Of a stretch of 22,569 nt of DNA, positions 14,428-22,508 are shown piece after piece. The first letter of the stretch is position 1; each line of letters starts with the position of its first letter. Below the pieces are notes generated by a model. That model did not search any database, had not been told where the DNA came from, and was given only the letters and a program-made list of their open reading frames with translations. This DNA is from an uncultured Collinsella sp. GTDB taxonomy: Bacteria > Actinomycetota > Coriobacteriia > Coriobacteriales > Coriobacteriaceae. Where the stretch lies: NCBI GenBank assembly GCA_937989875.1, contig CALKBO010000033.1, forward strand, positions 1 to 22,569. Reading direction: 5' to 3'. A program made the translations under genes and the position numbers.

Positions 14428-16326
14428 TTAATCCAGCTCTTTTAAGCCATGCGCCAGCTGCCAGTACTCGCCGTGCTGGGCGAGTAGCTCTTCGTGCGTG
14501 CCGCGCTCGATGATGCGGCCGTGTTCGAGGACCATGATGGCGTCGGCGCCGCGGACAGTGGACAGGCGGTGCGCGATCATAAACGTGGTGCGACCGCGCA
14601 TGATGCGGGCCATACCGCGCTCGATGAGCTTTTCGGTACGCGTGTCAATGGAGCTCGTGGCCTCGTCCAGGATGAGCACCGGCGGATCGGCGACGGCCAC
14701 GCGCGCGATGGCGAGCAGCTGACGCTGACCCTGCGACAGGTTGGCGCCGTCGGCCGTGACCGGTGTGTCGTAGCCCCGCGGCAGACGGCGGATAAACGAG
14801 TCGGCGCAGGCGGCCTCGGCAGCGGCGCGTACCTCCTCGTCGGTCGCGTCGAGCTTGCCAAAGCGGATGTTCTGCGCAATGGTGCCGCTAAACAGGTGCG
14901 TGTCCTGCAGCACAATGCCGAGCGACCCGCGCAGGCTGGCCTTGGCAATGTGCTTGACGTCGATGCCGTCGTACGTGATCTCGCCGTCATCGACCTCGTA
15001 GAAGCGGTTGATGAGGTTGGTGATGGTCGTCTTTCCGGCGCCCGTCGAGCCAACAAAGGCGATCTTTTGCCCCGGCTTGGCGAACAGGTTGAGGTCCGTG
15101 AGCACGCGCGTGCCCGGCACGTAGGAAAAGTCCACGGCGTGGAAACGCACGTCGCCGGCGAGCGGGACCAGACCGGTAACAAGCTCGGTACCATCGGCCG
15201 CCACCGCACGACCCGATTCATCAACGGCGGCCACGTCGTGCAGATGTCCATACGTGCCCACACCCTGGCCCTCGGGAATCTTCCACGCCCACGCGGCGTC
15301 GCCCGTCTGCACCAGCTCCACGCAGCCCTCGTCCACCTCGGGCTTAAGGTCCATAGCCGCAAACAGGCGCTCGGCACCGGCCAACGCATTGAGCAAGAAG
15401 TTGCCCAGCTGCGTAAACTGGTTGATGGGCATGGCGGCTTGGCGCACAAAGACCAGGTAGCTTGCAAGCGCACCCACGTCGGCCAGGCCCTTGATGCAGA
15501 GCATGCCGCCCGCCACGGCGACGATGGCATAGTTGACGTAGCCAATCACCACGGTCATGGGCACCATCGAGTTGGCGTAGGCCTGTGCGGCGCCACCGGT
15601 ACGGCGCAGCTCCTGGTTGCGCGTGTCAAAACCGGCAACATTGGCCTGCTCGTGGTTAAAGACCTTAATGACCTTTTGGCCCGAGACCATCTCCTCGACG
15701 TATCCGTCCAAGTCGCCGAGCGATGCCTGCTGGGCGGCAAAAAAGCGCTTGGAGCGGGCACCCGAGTAGCGCGCGTACAGCACAATGGCAACATCGCACG
15801 CGAGCGTGATAATCGTGAGATGCCAGTTAAGAATGATGAGCATGGCTGTGGTGCCGATCACCTGAATGGTCGCCTGAATCACGTTGGCAAAGCTGTTGTT
15901 GAGTGCCTCGGAGACCGTGTCGACGTCGTTGGTGAAGAAGCTCATGATGTCGCCCGAGCGCGTACTGTCAGAGTAACTGAGCGGCAGCGTCTGGATGTGC
16001 GCGAACAAGTCGCGGCGAATATCGGACACCACGCGCTGGGCCGCGCGCACCATGATCTGCGAGTAACCCAAGGCCGAGAGCACGCCCGCGGCGTAGATGA
16101 CGGCCGTAAAGAGAACCTGCTTGGTGAGCAGCTCCTCCCCACCCGCGGCCAGGCCGTTGACGATGGGGCGCACCATATAGGTGCCGGCAAGACTCGCGAT
16201 GGCGGCGACGGAGGCCAGCACACCAACCACCAGCAGCGAGAACTTGGCATGCCCCATGTAGGAGAGCAAGCGGCGGAGCGTTCGACGCAGATTGGCCGGA
16301 CGAGCCTGAGCGGAAGTCTTAGGCAT
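14428..16326 (-). CDS. ABC exporter half-transporter with intact catalytic site (LmrD/TM288-like subunit)
   Basis: 632 residues from an ATG at 16326 that overlaps the stop of the preceding gene (ATGCCTAA); the longer frame back to 16464 lies inside that gene and is rejected. Six-helix membrane domain (about 30-325) is fused to a nucleotide-binding domain (about 392-632): Walker A GSTGAGKTT (426-434), Q-loop Q474, degenerate signature LSQGQ (530-534), Walker B VLILD (550-554) with catalytic E555, and switch H586. It should pair with the upstream gene product into a heterodimeric exporter of drugs, lipids or peptides in the cytoplasmic membrane. Between the two domains lies an unusual linker of about 60 residues (330-390; ELVQTGDAAWAWKIPEGQG onward), longer than normal for such half-transporters. 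Confidence 0.92.
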   Translation of the reverse strand: MPKTSAQARPANLRRTLRRLLSYMGHAKFSLLVVGVLASVAAIASLAGTYMVRPIVNGLAAGGEELLTKQVLFTAVIYAAGVLSALGYSQIMVRAAQRVVSDIRRDLFAHIQTLPLSYSDSTRSGDIMSFFTNDVDTVSEALNNSFANVIQATIQVIGTTAMLIILNWHLTIITLACDVAIVLYARYSGARSKRFFAAQQASLGDLDGYVEEMVSGQKVIKVFNHEQANVAGFDTRNQELRRTGGAAQAYANSMVPMTVVIGYVNYAIVAVAGGMLCIKGLADVGALASYLVFVRQAAMPINQFTQLGNFLLNALAGAERLFAAMDLKPEVDEGCVELVQTGDAAWAWKIPEGQGVGTYGHLHDVAAVDESGRAVAADGTELVTGLVPLAGDVRFHAVDFSYVPGTRVLTDLNLFAKPGQKIAFVGSTGAGKTTITNLINRFYEVDDGEITYDGIDVKHIAKASLRGSLGIVLQDTHLFSGTIAQNIRFGKLDATDEEVRAAAEAACADSFIRRLPRGYDTPVTADGANLSQGQRQLLAIARVAVADPPVLILDEATSSIDTRTEKLIERGMARIMRGRTTFMIAHRLSTVRGADAIMVLEHGRIIERGTHEELLAQHGEYWQLAHGLKELD

Positions 16327-18142
16327 GGCGCTCACCCCCTTCCGGGGATGATCCGTATGCGACGGAGGAAAACAGATCGTACGCGTCGTCGGCATCACCG
16401 TCGTCGCTCGCATCACCCGCGAACTCCATCTGCGAGGCGTAAATCTCCTGGTAGATGTTGTCACCTGCTAGCAGTTCCTCATGCGTGCCCACGCCGTGAA
16501 TGCGGCCGTCATCCAGCACCACGATGCGGTCGGCATCCATCACGCTTGCGATACGCTGGGCGATGATGATCACCGTCGTGTCGGGAATCTGGGCGATATG
16601 CTCGCGGATCTTGGCGTCGGTCGCCATATCGACCGCACTGGTCGAGTCGTCAAAAATGAGCACGCGCGGATGTTTGAGCAACGTACGCGCAATGCACAGG
16701 CGCTGCTTCTGGCCGCCCGAAACACCGGCGCCACCCTGGCCCAACTCGCCGTCGAGACCGCCGATGCGGTCCAGAAACTCGTCCACGCACGCCGCACGGC
16801 AGGCATCCAACAACTCCTCGTCGGTGACATCGGGCGCGCCCCACTGCAGGTTCTCGCGCACGGCGCCCGTAAACAGCACGTTCTTTTGCAGCACAATGCC
16901 CACCGCATCGCGTAGGGCAACCAGGTCGTAGTCGCGCACGTCGCGCCCGCCCACGAGCACGGCGCCCTCGGTCGCGTCGTACAGGCGCGCGATGAGCTGC
17001 ACGAGCGAGCTCTTGCCCGAGCCCGTGCCGCCGAGCACGCCCACCGTGGAGCCCGGCTCGATGCGAAGGTCGATATGCTCGAGCACGTCCTCGACAGCAT
17101 CCGCGCGGTACTTAAACGACACATCGCGGAACTCGACACTTCCGTCGACAACTTCGCGCACAGCCGCGTCTGCCGCGGGCGCCTCGATAAGCGAGCGCTC
17201 ATCGAGGACGTGCGAGATGCGCTCCACACTGGCGAGTGCGCGCGTAAGCAGCAAAAACACGTTGGAAATCATCATGAGCGAGTTCATGATCAGCAGCACG
17301 TAGCTCATAAAGCCCGTGAGCGAGCCCACGCCCAGCTTGCCGGCGAGAATCATGCGGCCGCCAATCCACAGGATGGAGAGCGCAGCCACGTACATCGACA
17401 GCTGAAACACCGGCAGATTGAGCACGGCGGTGCCGAAGGTCTTGGTCGCCGTGTCGGCAAGCTCGGTATTGACGGTGTCGAACTTGTCGCACTCGTGCTC
17501 GGCGCGCACGTAAGCCTTCACGGCGCGCACGGCGGTAAGGTCCTCTTGTACCACGCCGTTGAGGTGGTCCATCGAGGTCTGGAGTTGGCGGTAGAGCGGA
17601 CTGACGCGATAGGTGATGGCGCCCAGTACGATTGCCAGCACGGGCAAGATGATCGCAAAGACGGTAGCGAGCGGGCGCGACAGCATCAGCGCGTAGATAA
17701 GGCCGACGATAAGCGTCACCGGGCCGCGCACCATAGGGCGAAAGCCGTTGCCCACAGCATTTTGGATAACGGTGATGTCCGTGGTCATGCGGGTGACGAG
17801 CGAGCTGGCGTCGTAGTTGTCCAGGTTGCCAAAGGCGAGCGTCTGAATCTTTTTGTACTCGGCCTCGCGCAGGTTAGCGCCTAGGCCCGAGGCAACGCGG
17901 GCGGACGTGCGGGCATAACCCAAGCCCAGTACCAGCGAAAGCGCAGCGCACACCAACATATACGCGCCCTGCAGCAGCATGTAGTTGATATCACCCGCAG
18001 GCACGCCCACATCGATGATGTTGGCCATGATGACCGGGATAAACAGCTCGAGCACCGTCTCGACCGACACAAAGAACACGCCGAGGATGGCATCGCGACG
18101 GTATGCCCCTAGATAGGAAAACAGTATTTTGAGATTGCGCAC
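16319..18142 (-). CDS. ABC exporter half-transporter with degenerate ATPase site (LmrC/TM287-like subunit)
   Basis: 607 residues from a GTG at 18142; the ribosome binding site (GGGGG about 10 nt upstream) is modest, but MRNLKILFSYLGAYRR is a typical N-terminus. The membrane domain (about 15-305) is followed by a nucleotide-binding domain (about 335-575): Walker A GGTGSGKSS (371-379), Q419, signature VSGGQ (474-478), and Walker B VLIFD (494-498). The catalytic glutamate is replaced by D499 and the switch histidine by Q529, the pattern known from the degenerate site of heterodimeric exporters such as TM287/288. Its near-canonical signature complements the intact Walker B of the partner. An acidic C-terminal tail (575-607) is extra. 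It is first in a two-gene operon with a clear promoter at 18184-18211. Confidence 0.92.
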   Translation of the reverse strand: MRNLKILFSYLGAYRRDAILGVFFVSVETVLELFIPVIMANIIDVGVPAGDINYMLLQGAYMLVCAALSLVLGLGYARTSARVASGLGANLREAEYKKIQTLAFGNLDNYDASSLVTRMTTDITVIQNAVGNGFRPMVRGPVTLIVGLIYALMLSRPLATVFAIILPVLAIVLGAITYRVSPLYRQLQTSMDHLNGVVQEDLTAVRAVKAYVRAEHECDKFDTVNTELADTATKTFGTAVLNLPVFQLSMYVAALSILWIGGRMILAGKLGVGSLTGFMSYVLLIMNSLMMISNVFLLLTRALASVERISHVLDERSLIEAPAADAAVREVVDGSVEFRDVSFKYRADAVEDVLEHIDLRIEPGSTVGVLGGTGSGKSSLVQLIARLYDATEGAVLVGGRDVRDYDLVALRDAVGIVLQKNVLFTGAVRENLQWGAPDVTDEELLDACRAACVDEFLDRIGGLDGELGQGGAGVSGGQKQRLCIARTLLKHPRVLIFDDSTSAVDMATDAKIREHIAQIPDTTVIIIAQRIASVMDADRIVVLDDGRIHGVGTHEELLAGDNIYQEIYASQMEFAGDASDDGDADDAYDLFSSVAYGSSPEGGERHA

Positions 18143-18183
18143 GCAGGTTCAACCCCCATCAAACGTTGTTCGCAAACGCACGT

Positions 18184-18211
18184 ATTATTGCGCGCCGAAT
18201 AATGGTGTCAA
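18184..18211 (-). promoter_or_regulatory. Sigma-A promoter of the ABC exporter operon
   Basis: On the minus strand TTGACA (18211-18206) and AATAAT (18189-18184) are 16 nt apart, near consensus. The implied leader is about 35 nt to the GTG at 18142. An imperfect inverted repeat (CCGAATA...TATTCCG, 18195-18219) covers the -35, a plausible repressor site. Confidence 0.7.
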
Positions 18212-18294
18212 GTATTCCGAAATCGTTTTCTGCAAGGTTAGCGCCGGCGGCGAGTTCTCGTGATGTGTGTCCATATTCACTCGGAATAATGGTG
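18197..18294. repeat. Pair of 11-bp direct repeats in the divergent intergenic region
   Basis: GAATAATGGTG occurs at 18197-18207 (overlapping the ABC promoter -35) and again at 18284-18294. The 87-bp spacing is close to eight helical turns, compatible with one regulator binding both sites. Regulation is inference. Confidence 0.45.
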
Positions 18295-18329
18295 CGCGAG
18301 ACTTTTTCGCTCCGGCGTCATCACAAACC

Positions 18330-18353
18330 TTGACTCTACAATCGTTATAGGGT
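18330..18353 (+). promoter_or_regulatory. MerR-type operator/promoter candidate for the MATE gene
   Basis: TTGACT (18330-18335) overlaps an imperfect inverted repeat, ACTCTA (18333-18338) and TAGGGT (18348-18353), one mismatch, 9-nt spacer. MerR-family activators bind such repeats between a -35 and a distant -10 (about 19 bp). The -10 here (TTCACT region) is weak. No MerR gene is in the window, but a possible remnant follows the MATE gene. Confidence 0.4.
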
Positions 18354-18400
18354 TTTCACTACACTGGTACGTAAACAAACCCAGCCAGAAAGCCCCGCTC

Positions 18401-19747
18401 ATGGAACACGACCTCACACGTGGCAATGTCCTCAAGACCATCGCGGTCTTTGCCCTGCCCTATATGCTCTCGTACTTTTTGCAGATGCTCTACGGCATGG
18501 CCGACCTGTACATGATGGGGCAGTTTAGCGGCGCCGCCGGCATCACCGCCGTGGCAAATGGCGCTCAGACGCTCTATATGATTACCGTGGCACTCGTGGG
18601 CCTGGCCATGGGAACGACGGTGGTCGTCGGCCACGCCGTGGGTTCGCGTCGCTTCGATCGCGCCGAGGCAGCCATCGGCAACACCATCACGCTGTTTATG
18701 GGTGTCTCGGTGGTGCTGGCTGTTGTCCTGCTTGCACTGTGCCCGCAGATCGTGGCGCTCATTGGCACGCCGGCCGAGGCAGTCGAAGGAACCGCCGCCT
18801 ACCTGCGCATTTGTTTTATCGGCATTCCGTGCATCGCCGCGTACAACATCCTCTCGGCCATTTTTCGCGGTCTGGGCGATTCGCGCTCGCCCATGTACGT
18901 GATTGGCGTGGCATGCATCATCAACATCGCGCTCGATTTTCTGTTTATCGGACACATGGGGCTCGGCCCCGTGGGCGCGGCGCTCGGCACAGTGACCGCC
19001 CAGACGGCCAGCGTTGCCTTCGCGCTTGTGTGGCTCAAGAGCCGCCGCACGAACATCCACGTTAAGCGTAGCGACCTGCGCCCCCAGCCCGAGGTGCTTG
19101 GCAGCATCCTTAAGATCGGCGTGCCCGTGGCCGTGCAGGACGGCTGCATCCAGGTGGCGTTTATGTTTATCACCGTCATCGCCAACCACCGCGGCCTGGT
19201 CGACGCCGCCGCCGTGGGCCTGGTCGAAAAGATGATCAGCTTTTTGTTCATTGTGCCGAGCTCCATGGGCGCCACCGTCAGCGCGCTCACGGCGCAAAAT
19301 GCCGGCGCGGGCAAGGGCGATCGCGCGCGTCAGGTGCTCAAGGACGCCATGACGATCTCGGTGGTGTACGGCTGTCTGATCACGGTGCTGATGTGGCTGG
19401 TGGCGCCGGCGTTTATTGGCTTTTTTGCCAAGGACCCCGCGGTGGTCGCGGCCGGTACCGGCTATATGCACAGTTATATTTTCGATGCAATCTTTGCCGG
19501 CATCCACATTTGCTTTAGCGGCTTTTTCGCTGCGTACGGCAAGAGCTACATCGGCTTTGCGCACAACGTGCTGGCCGTGGCGCTCATTCGCGTGCCCGGC
19601 GCCTGGCTGCTGTCGAACGCCTATTCCGATACGTTGTTTCCCATGGGCATCGCCTCGCCGTGTGGGTCGATTCTGTCGGCAGTCATCTGTGTTGTCGCGT
19701 TTACCGTGCTCAACCGACGCGGGGCTTTTGACAAGTTGGTTGCGTAG
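18401..19747 (+). CDS. MATE family efflux transporter
   Basis: 448 residues, the usual MATE length, starting at an ATG with only a weak ribosome binding site (AGAAAG about 10 nt upstream). About 12 hydrophobic segments arranged as two related halves, with MATE-typical stretches: the opening LTRGNVLKTIAVFALPYMLS, MADLYMMGQFSG, FRGLGDSRSPM, the second-half start ILKIGVPVAVQDG and VSALTAQNAGAGKGDRA. MATE proteins export drugs and other cationic compounds in exchange for sodium or protons. It is the only plus-strand gene in the window, divergent from the ABC exporter operon over 258 nt and convergent with ligA. A MerR-like operator precedes it and a regulator fragment follows it. The substrate cannot be predicted. 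Confidence 0.92.
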   Translation: MEHDLTRGNVLKTIAVFALPYMLSYFLQMLYGMADLYMMGQFSGAAGITAVANGAQTLYMITVALVGLAMGTTVVVGHAVGSRRFDRAEAAIGNTITLFMGVSVVLAVVLLALCPQIVALIGTPAEAVEGTAAYLRICFIGIPCIAAYNILSAIFRGLGDSRSPMYVIGVACIINIALDFLFIGHMGLGPVGAALGTVTAQTASVAFALVWLKSRRTNIHVKRSDLRPQPEVLGSILKIGVPVAVQDGCIQVAFMFITVIANHRGLVDAAAVGLVEKMISFLFIVPSSMGATVSALTAQNAGAGKGDRARQVLKDAMTISVVYGCLITVLMWLVAPAFIGFFAKDPAVVAAGTGYMHSYIFDAIFAGIHICFSGFFAAYGKSYIGFAHNVLAVALIRVPGAWLLSNAYSDTLFPMGIASPCGSILSAVICVVAFTVLNRRGAFDKLVA

Positions 19748-19758
19748 CGGGGCAACGC

Positions 19759-19845
19759 GAAATCGCACTCATCGATGACATCATTAGCGATGATCCGGCA
19801 ACCTACGTGACGCAGATCACAGTGCCGGTTGCCCCGTCCAAATAA
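19759..19845 (+). pseudogene. C-terminal remnant of a GyrI-like (MerR/BmrR-type) regulator
   Basis: In a frame different from the MATE gene, 28 codons ending in TAA at 19843-19845 read EIALIDDIISDDPATY then VTQITVPVAPSK. This resembles the conserved end of GyrI-like effector-binding domains (pattern D-x-P-x-x-Y-x-T-x-I-x-x-P-V) found in MerR and AraC multidrug regulators. There is no start codon: the frame is closed by a TGA at 19729-19731 inside the MATE gene. It therefore looks like the tail of a regulator gene whose body was deleted. It ends exactly where the terminator begins, as a real gene end would. Recognition is from memory of the family, so moderate confidence. Confidence 0.55.
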
Positions 19846-19884
19846 GAACCGTCCGGAAGGCATCATGCTTCCTGGACGGTTCTT
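19844..19884. terminator. Bidirectional terminator between MATE and ligA
   Basis: AAGAACCGTCCGGAAG (19844-19859) pairs with 19868-19884 through 11 + 5 bp with a single bulged T, around the 8-nt loop GCATCATG. It serves convergent genes and is flanked by A/T-rich sequence on both sides, with the ligA stop codon 19 nt away. Confidence 0.85.
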
Positions 19885-19903
19885 CAATTAGACTATCAAT
19901 GCA

Positions 19904-22132
19904 CTAAGCCTGGGGCACCTCACCGGTAGCCAAGATCTGCTCGAGTGCGTCCTCGTCCAGTACGGGTACGCCCAGCTGCTCGGCCTTGGTAAGCTTGGAA
20001 CCCGCTTTGGGACCGGCGACCAGATAGCTCGTCTTCTTTGACACGCTGCCCGAAACCTTGGCGCCGAGCACCTTGAGCGCCGCGCCCGCCTCGTCGCGCG
20101 TGCGGTTGACGAGCGTGCCGGTGAGCACGAAGGTCAGACCCGCGAGTGGCTGTGCATCGGCGAGCTCGCCCGCCACGCCGGCATCGGCTGCGGCCTGTGC
20201 ATGTGCGGCGCCCAGGTCGACCTCGAGCGACAGGCCCGCCTGACGCAGGCGCTCCAGCACGGCAAGGTTTTCGGGCACGGCCAGGAACTGCTTGACGCTC
20301 GCCGCAATCTTGGGGCCAATGCCCTCGCACTCGGCAATATCCTCTTCGCTCGCCAAGATGAGCTTGTCAATCGACAGGAATCGCTCGGCGATGACCTCGC
20401 CCACGCTCTTGCCCACGTGGCGGATGCCCAGGGCAAACAGCACGCGACCGAGCGGCTGGCTCTTGGACTTGTTGAGCTCGGCGATGATTTTCTCGGCCGT
20501 CTTGAGGCCCACCGGGATAGGGTCGCCCTTCTTGACGCCCTTTTTGCTGTTGGAGCTGGCATAGGTACGCCCCGTGTCTAGCCCGGCGATATCGTCGACC
20601 GTGAGCTGGTAGAAGTCGGCGACGTCGTGGATCAGGCCGGCGGCGATCATCTTGTCGACGATCTCGTCACCCAGGCCGTCAACGTCCATGCAGCCGCGGC
20701 TCACCCAGTGGAGCAGACGCTCCTTGAGCTGCGCCGGGCAGTCGATGGACACGCAACGGTAGGCAACCTCGCCGTCCTCGTGGACCACGGGACTGCCGCA
20801 CACGGGACAGACCTCGGGCATGTGCCAGTCGACCGAATCGGCCGGGCGCTTGTCGAGCACCGGGCCTACGACCTCCGGGATTACGTCGCCTGCCTTGTGC
20901 ACGATGATGGTGTCGCCCTCGCGCACGTTTTTGCGGCGGATCTCGTCGATGTTGTGCAGCGTGGCGCGCGCGATGGTAGAGCCGGCGACCGTCACCGGGT
21001 CGAACTCGGCGACCGGCGTGAGTACACCGGTGCGGCCCACCTGGATGCGAATTTCGCGCAAGACGGTCTGCTTTTCCTCGGGCGGGAACTTAAAGGCAAT
21101 GGCCCAGCGCGGCGCACGGGCGGTAAAGCCCAGGTCGAGCTGCTGCTGAAGGCTATCGACCTTTACGACCACGCCGTCGATGTCGTAGTCCAGGTCGCCG
21201 CGGTGCTCGAGCGCCTGGGCACAGAACTCGTGGACCTCGGCCGGCGTGGCGCAACGAGCCACGTTGGGGTTGACGCTAAAGCCGGCGCTACGCAACCAAT
21301 CGAGGAACTCGCGCTGGCTGTGGACGTGCAGCGGGTCGGTATCGGCGATGGCGTAGATAAAGGTGGCCAGATCGCGGCGCGCCGTGACCTTGGGGTCTTT
21401 TTGGCGCAGGCTGCCGGCGGCGGCGTTGCGCGGGTTGGCGAAGGGGTCGCGGCCCTCGGCATCGGCCTCGTCGTTCAGGCGCACAAAGCTGCCCTTGGGC
21501 ATATAGACCTCGCCGCGCACCTCAATGGTGCGCTCGCGGTCGGCGCCCATGTGGACAAGCGCTGGCTCGGACAGGTGCATGGGCACATCCTTGATGGTGC
21601 GCACGTTGAGCGACACGTCCTCGCCCGTGGTGCCATCGCCACGTGTGGCCGCACGTACGAAGGTGCCGTTTTGGTAGGTAAGGGCCACGCCCAGGCCGTC
21701 GATCTTGAGCTCGCAGGTATAGGTGACGCTACCGGCACCGAGCGCATCCTCGGTGCGTTGGAGCCACGCGTCGAGCTCGTCCAGGTCCATGGCATCGTCC
21801 ATGGAATACATGCGTGCCATGTGCGTGACCGGCGTAAACTGCTCGCTCACGTAGCCACCTACGCGCTGAGTATAGCTGTCGGGCGTCACCAGGTCGGGGT
21901 AGGTCGCCTCGATTTCCTGCAGCTCAACGAGCATTTTGTCAAAGGCGGCGTCCGTGATCTCGGGCGCATCGAGCATGTAGTAGCGATAGGCGTGGTAATC
22001 GAGCTCGTGGCGCAACTCGGCCGTACGCGCTGCCGCCTGGGCACGGGCGTCGACCGGTGCGGTGGCATCCGCGCTCGCGGGCGTTTCGGTATCGATGTCC
22101 ACGCCGTCACCAAACAGGCTCGATTGCTCCAT
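19904..22132 (-). CDS. ligA: NAD-dependent DNA ligase LigA
   Basis: 742 residues from an ATG at 22132 with AAGGAG 7 nt upstream. It seals nicks during replication and repair using NAD+. Domains in order: an acidic N-terminal extension (1-30), the NMN-binding Ia domain (about 35-105; YHAYRYYMLDAPEITD), the adenylation domain with K143 in KIDG (143-146), then RGEVYMPK, NPRNAAAGSLRQ, DYDIDGVVVKVD and AFKFPPEE. An OB fold (about 360-430; HKAGDVIPEVVG), a zinc finger (C442, C445, C460, C465), helix-hairpin-helix repeats (about 470-635; ALGIRHVGKSVGE) and a BRCT domain (about 660-742) follow. All key residues are intact. An insertion of roughly 17 residues (GRTYASSNSKKGVKKGD, 521-537) lies in the helix-hairpin-helix part, and an Ala-rich linker (640-660) precedes BRCT. 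The gene appears monocistronic. Confidence 0.97.
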   Translation of the reverse strand: MEQSSLFGDGVDIDTETPASADATAPVDARAQAAARTAELRHELDYHAYRYYMLDAPEITDAAFDKMLVELQEIEATYPDLVTPDSYTQRVGGYVSEQFTPVTHMARMYSMDDAMDLDELDAWLQRTEDALGAGSVTYTCELKIDGLGVALTYQNGTFVRAATRGDGTTGEDVSLNVRTIKDVPMHLSEPALVHMGADRERTIEVRGEVYMPKGSFVRLNDEADAEGRDPFANPRNAAAGSLRQKDPKVTARRDLATFIYAIADTDPLHVHSQREFLDWLRSAGFSVNPNVARCATPAEVHEFCAQALEHRGDLDYDIDGVVVKVDSLQQQLDLGFTARAPRWAIAFKFPPEEKQTVLREIRIQVGRTGVLTPVAEFDPVTVAGSTIARATLHNIDEIRRKNVREGDTIIVHKAGDVIPEVVGPVLDKRPADSVDWHMPEVCPVCGSPVVHEDGEVAYRCVSIDCPAQLKERLLHWVSRGCMDVDGLGDEIVDKMIAAGLIHDVADFYQLTVDDIAGLDTGRTYASSNSKKGVKKGDPIPVGLKTAEKIIAELNKSKSQPLGRVLFALGIRHVGKSVGEVIAERFLSIDKLILASEEDIAECEGIGPKIAASVKQFLAVPENLAVLERLRQAGLSLEVDLGAAHAQAAADAGVAGELADAQPLAGLTFVLTGTLVNRTRDEAGAALKVLGAKVSGSVSKKTSYLVAGPKAGSKLTKAEQLGVPVLDEDALEQILATGEVPQA

Positions 22133-22240
22133 AGCGGCACTCCTTCGCTCGATTTCAAACGGATACTAGAGTACCACCGGTCGCAATGAGGCCGAATAGC
22201 GGTCTCGAACCGCACCGAATCGGCAGCCGCCAGACTGGAG

Positions 22241-22443
22241 TGGACAGTTAGTTCAGATACGTATAAATCCTAGAGCTGAATCAGGCACGAACACCCCTGT
22301 TTCAACTAATTTGGGCTCCTCGAGACCATGTAAACGTCCCGCTCTCCCTTCCAAACACCCATTCGAGCCCCATCCCAATCAAAAATTGCTCAAAACGCAT
22401 CCCAAGCTGCCCCAGATTTATACGTATCTGAACTAACTGTCCA
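22241..22443. mobile_element. 203-bp element bounded by perfect 29-bp inverted repeats (MITE-like)
   Basis: TGGACAGTTAGTTCAGATAC at 22241-22260, continuing to 22269, is repeated exactly as its reverse complement at 22415-22443. Allowing two mismatches, the arms extend 5 bp outward. The 145-nt interior shows no convincing gene, though a 66-codon minus-strand frame (22302-22502) runs through it. The layout suits a miniature inverted-repeat element, but I see no clear target-site duplication. A long-stem structured RNA is the alternative. Confidence 0.5.
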
Positions 22444-22479
22444 GACCATTCCGGACCAGGCCTCTTGTCAGCCCCAAGC

Positions 22480-22508
22480 GATCCGTTTTCCTCCGTCCCC
22501 AACGGATC
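22480..22508. repeat. Hairpin with 8-bp stem near the right edge
   Basis: GATCCGTT (22480-22487) and AACGGATC (22501-22508) flank a 13-nt loop. There is no T tract on either side, so a terminator role is doubtful. The rest of 22444-22569 shows no gene. Confidence 0.45.

Noticed and set aside
14494..16566. 690-codon plus-strand frame opposite the ABC exporter
   Set aside because: Antisense shadow of a gene with all ABC motifs; Arg/His/Gly-rich low-quality composition.
20627..22189. 520-codon plus-strand frame opposite ligA
   Set aside because: Antisense shadow of a well-supported DNA ligase gene.
22199..22213. tRNA-like T-arm (GCGG-TTCGAGA-CCGC) on the minus strand
   Set aside because: No matching acceptor stem, anticodon arm or D arm in the surrounding sequence; just a small hairpin upstream of ligA.
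22302..22502. 66-codon minus-strand frame across the inverted-repeat element
   Set aside because: It crosses one of the inverted-repeat arms and the 22480-22508 hairpin, starts at a TTG without a ribosome binding site, and has no recognisable product.
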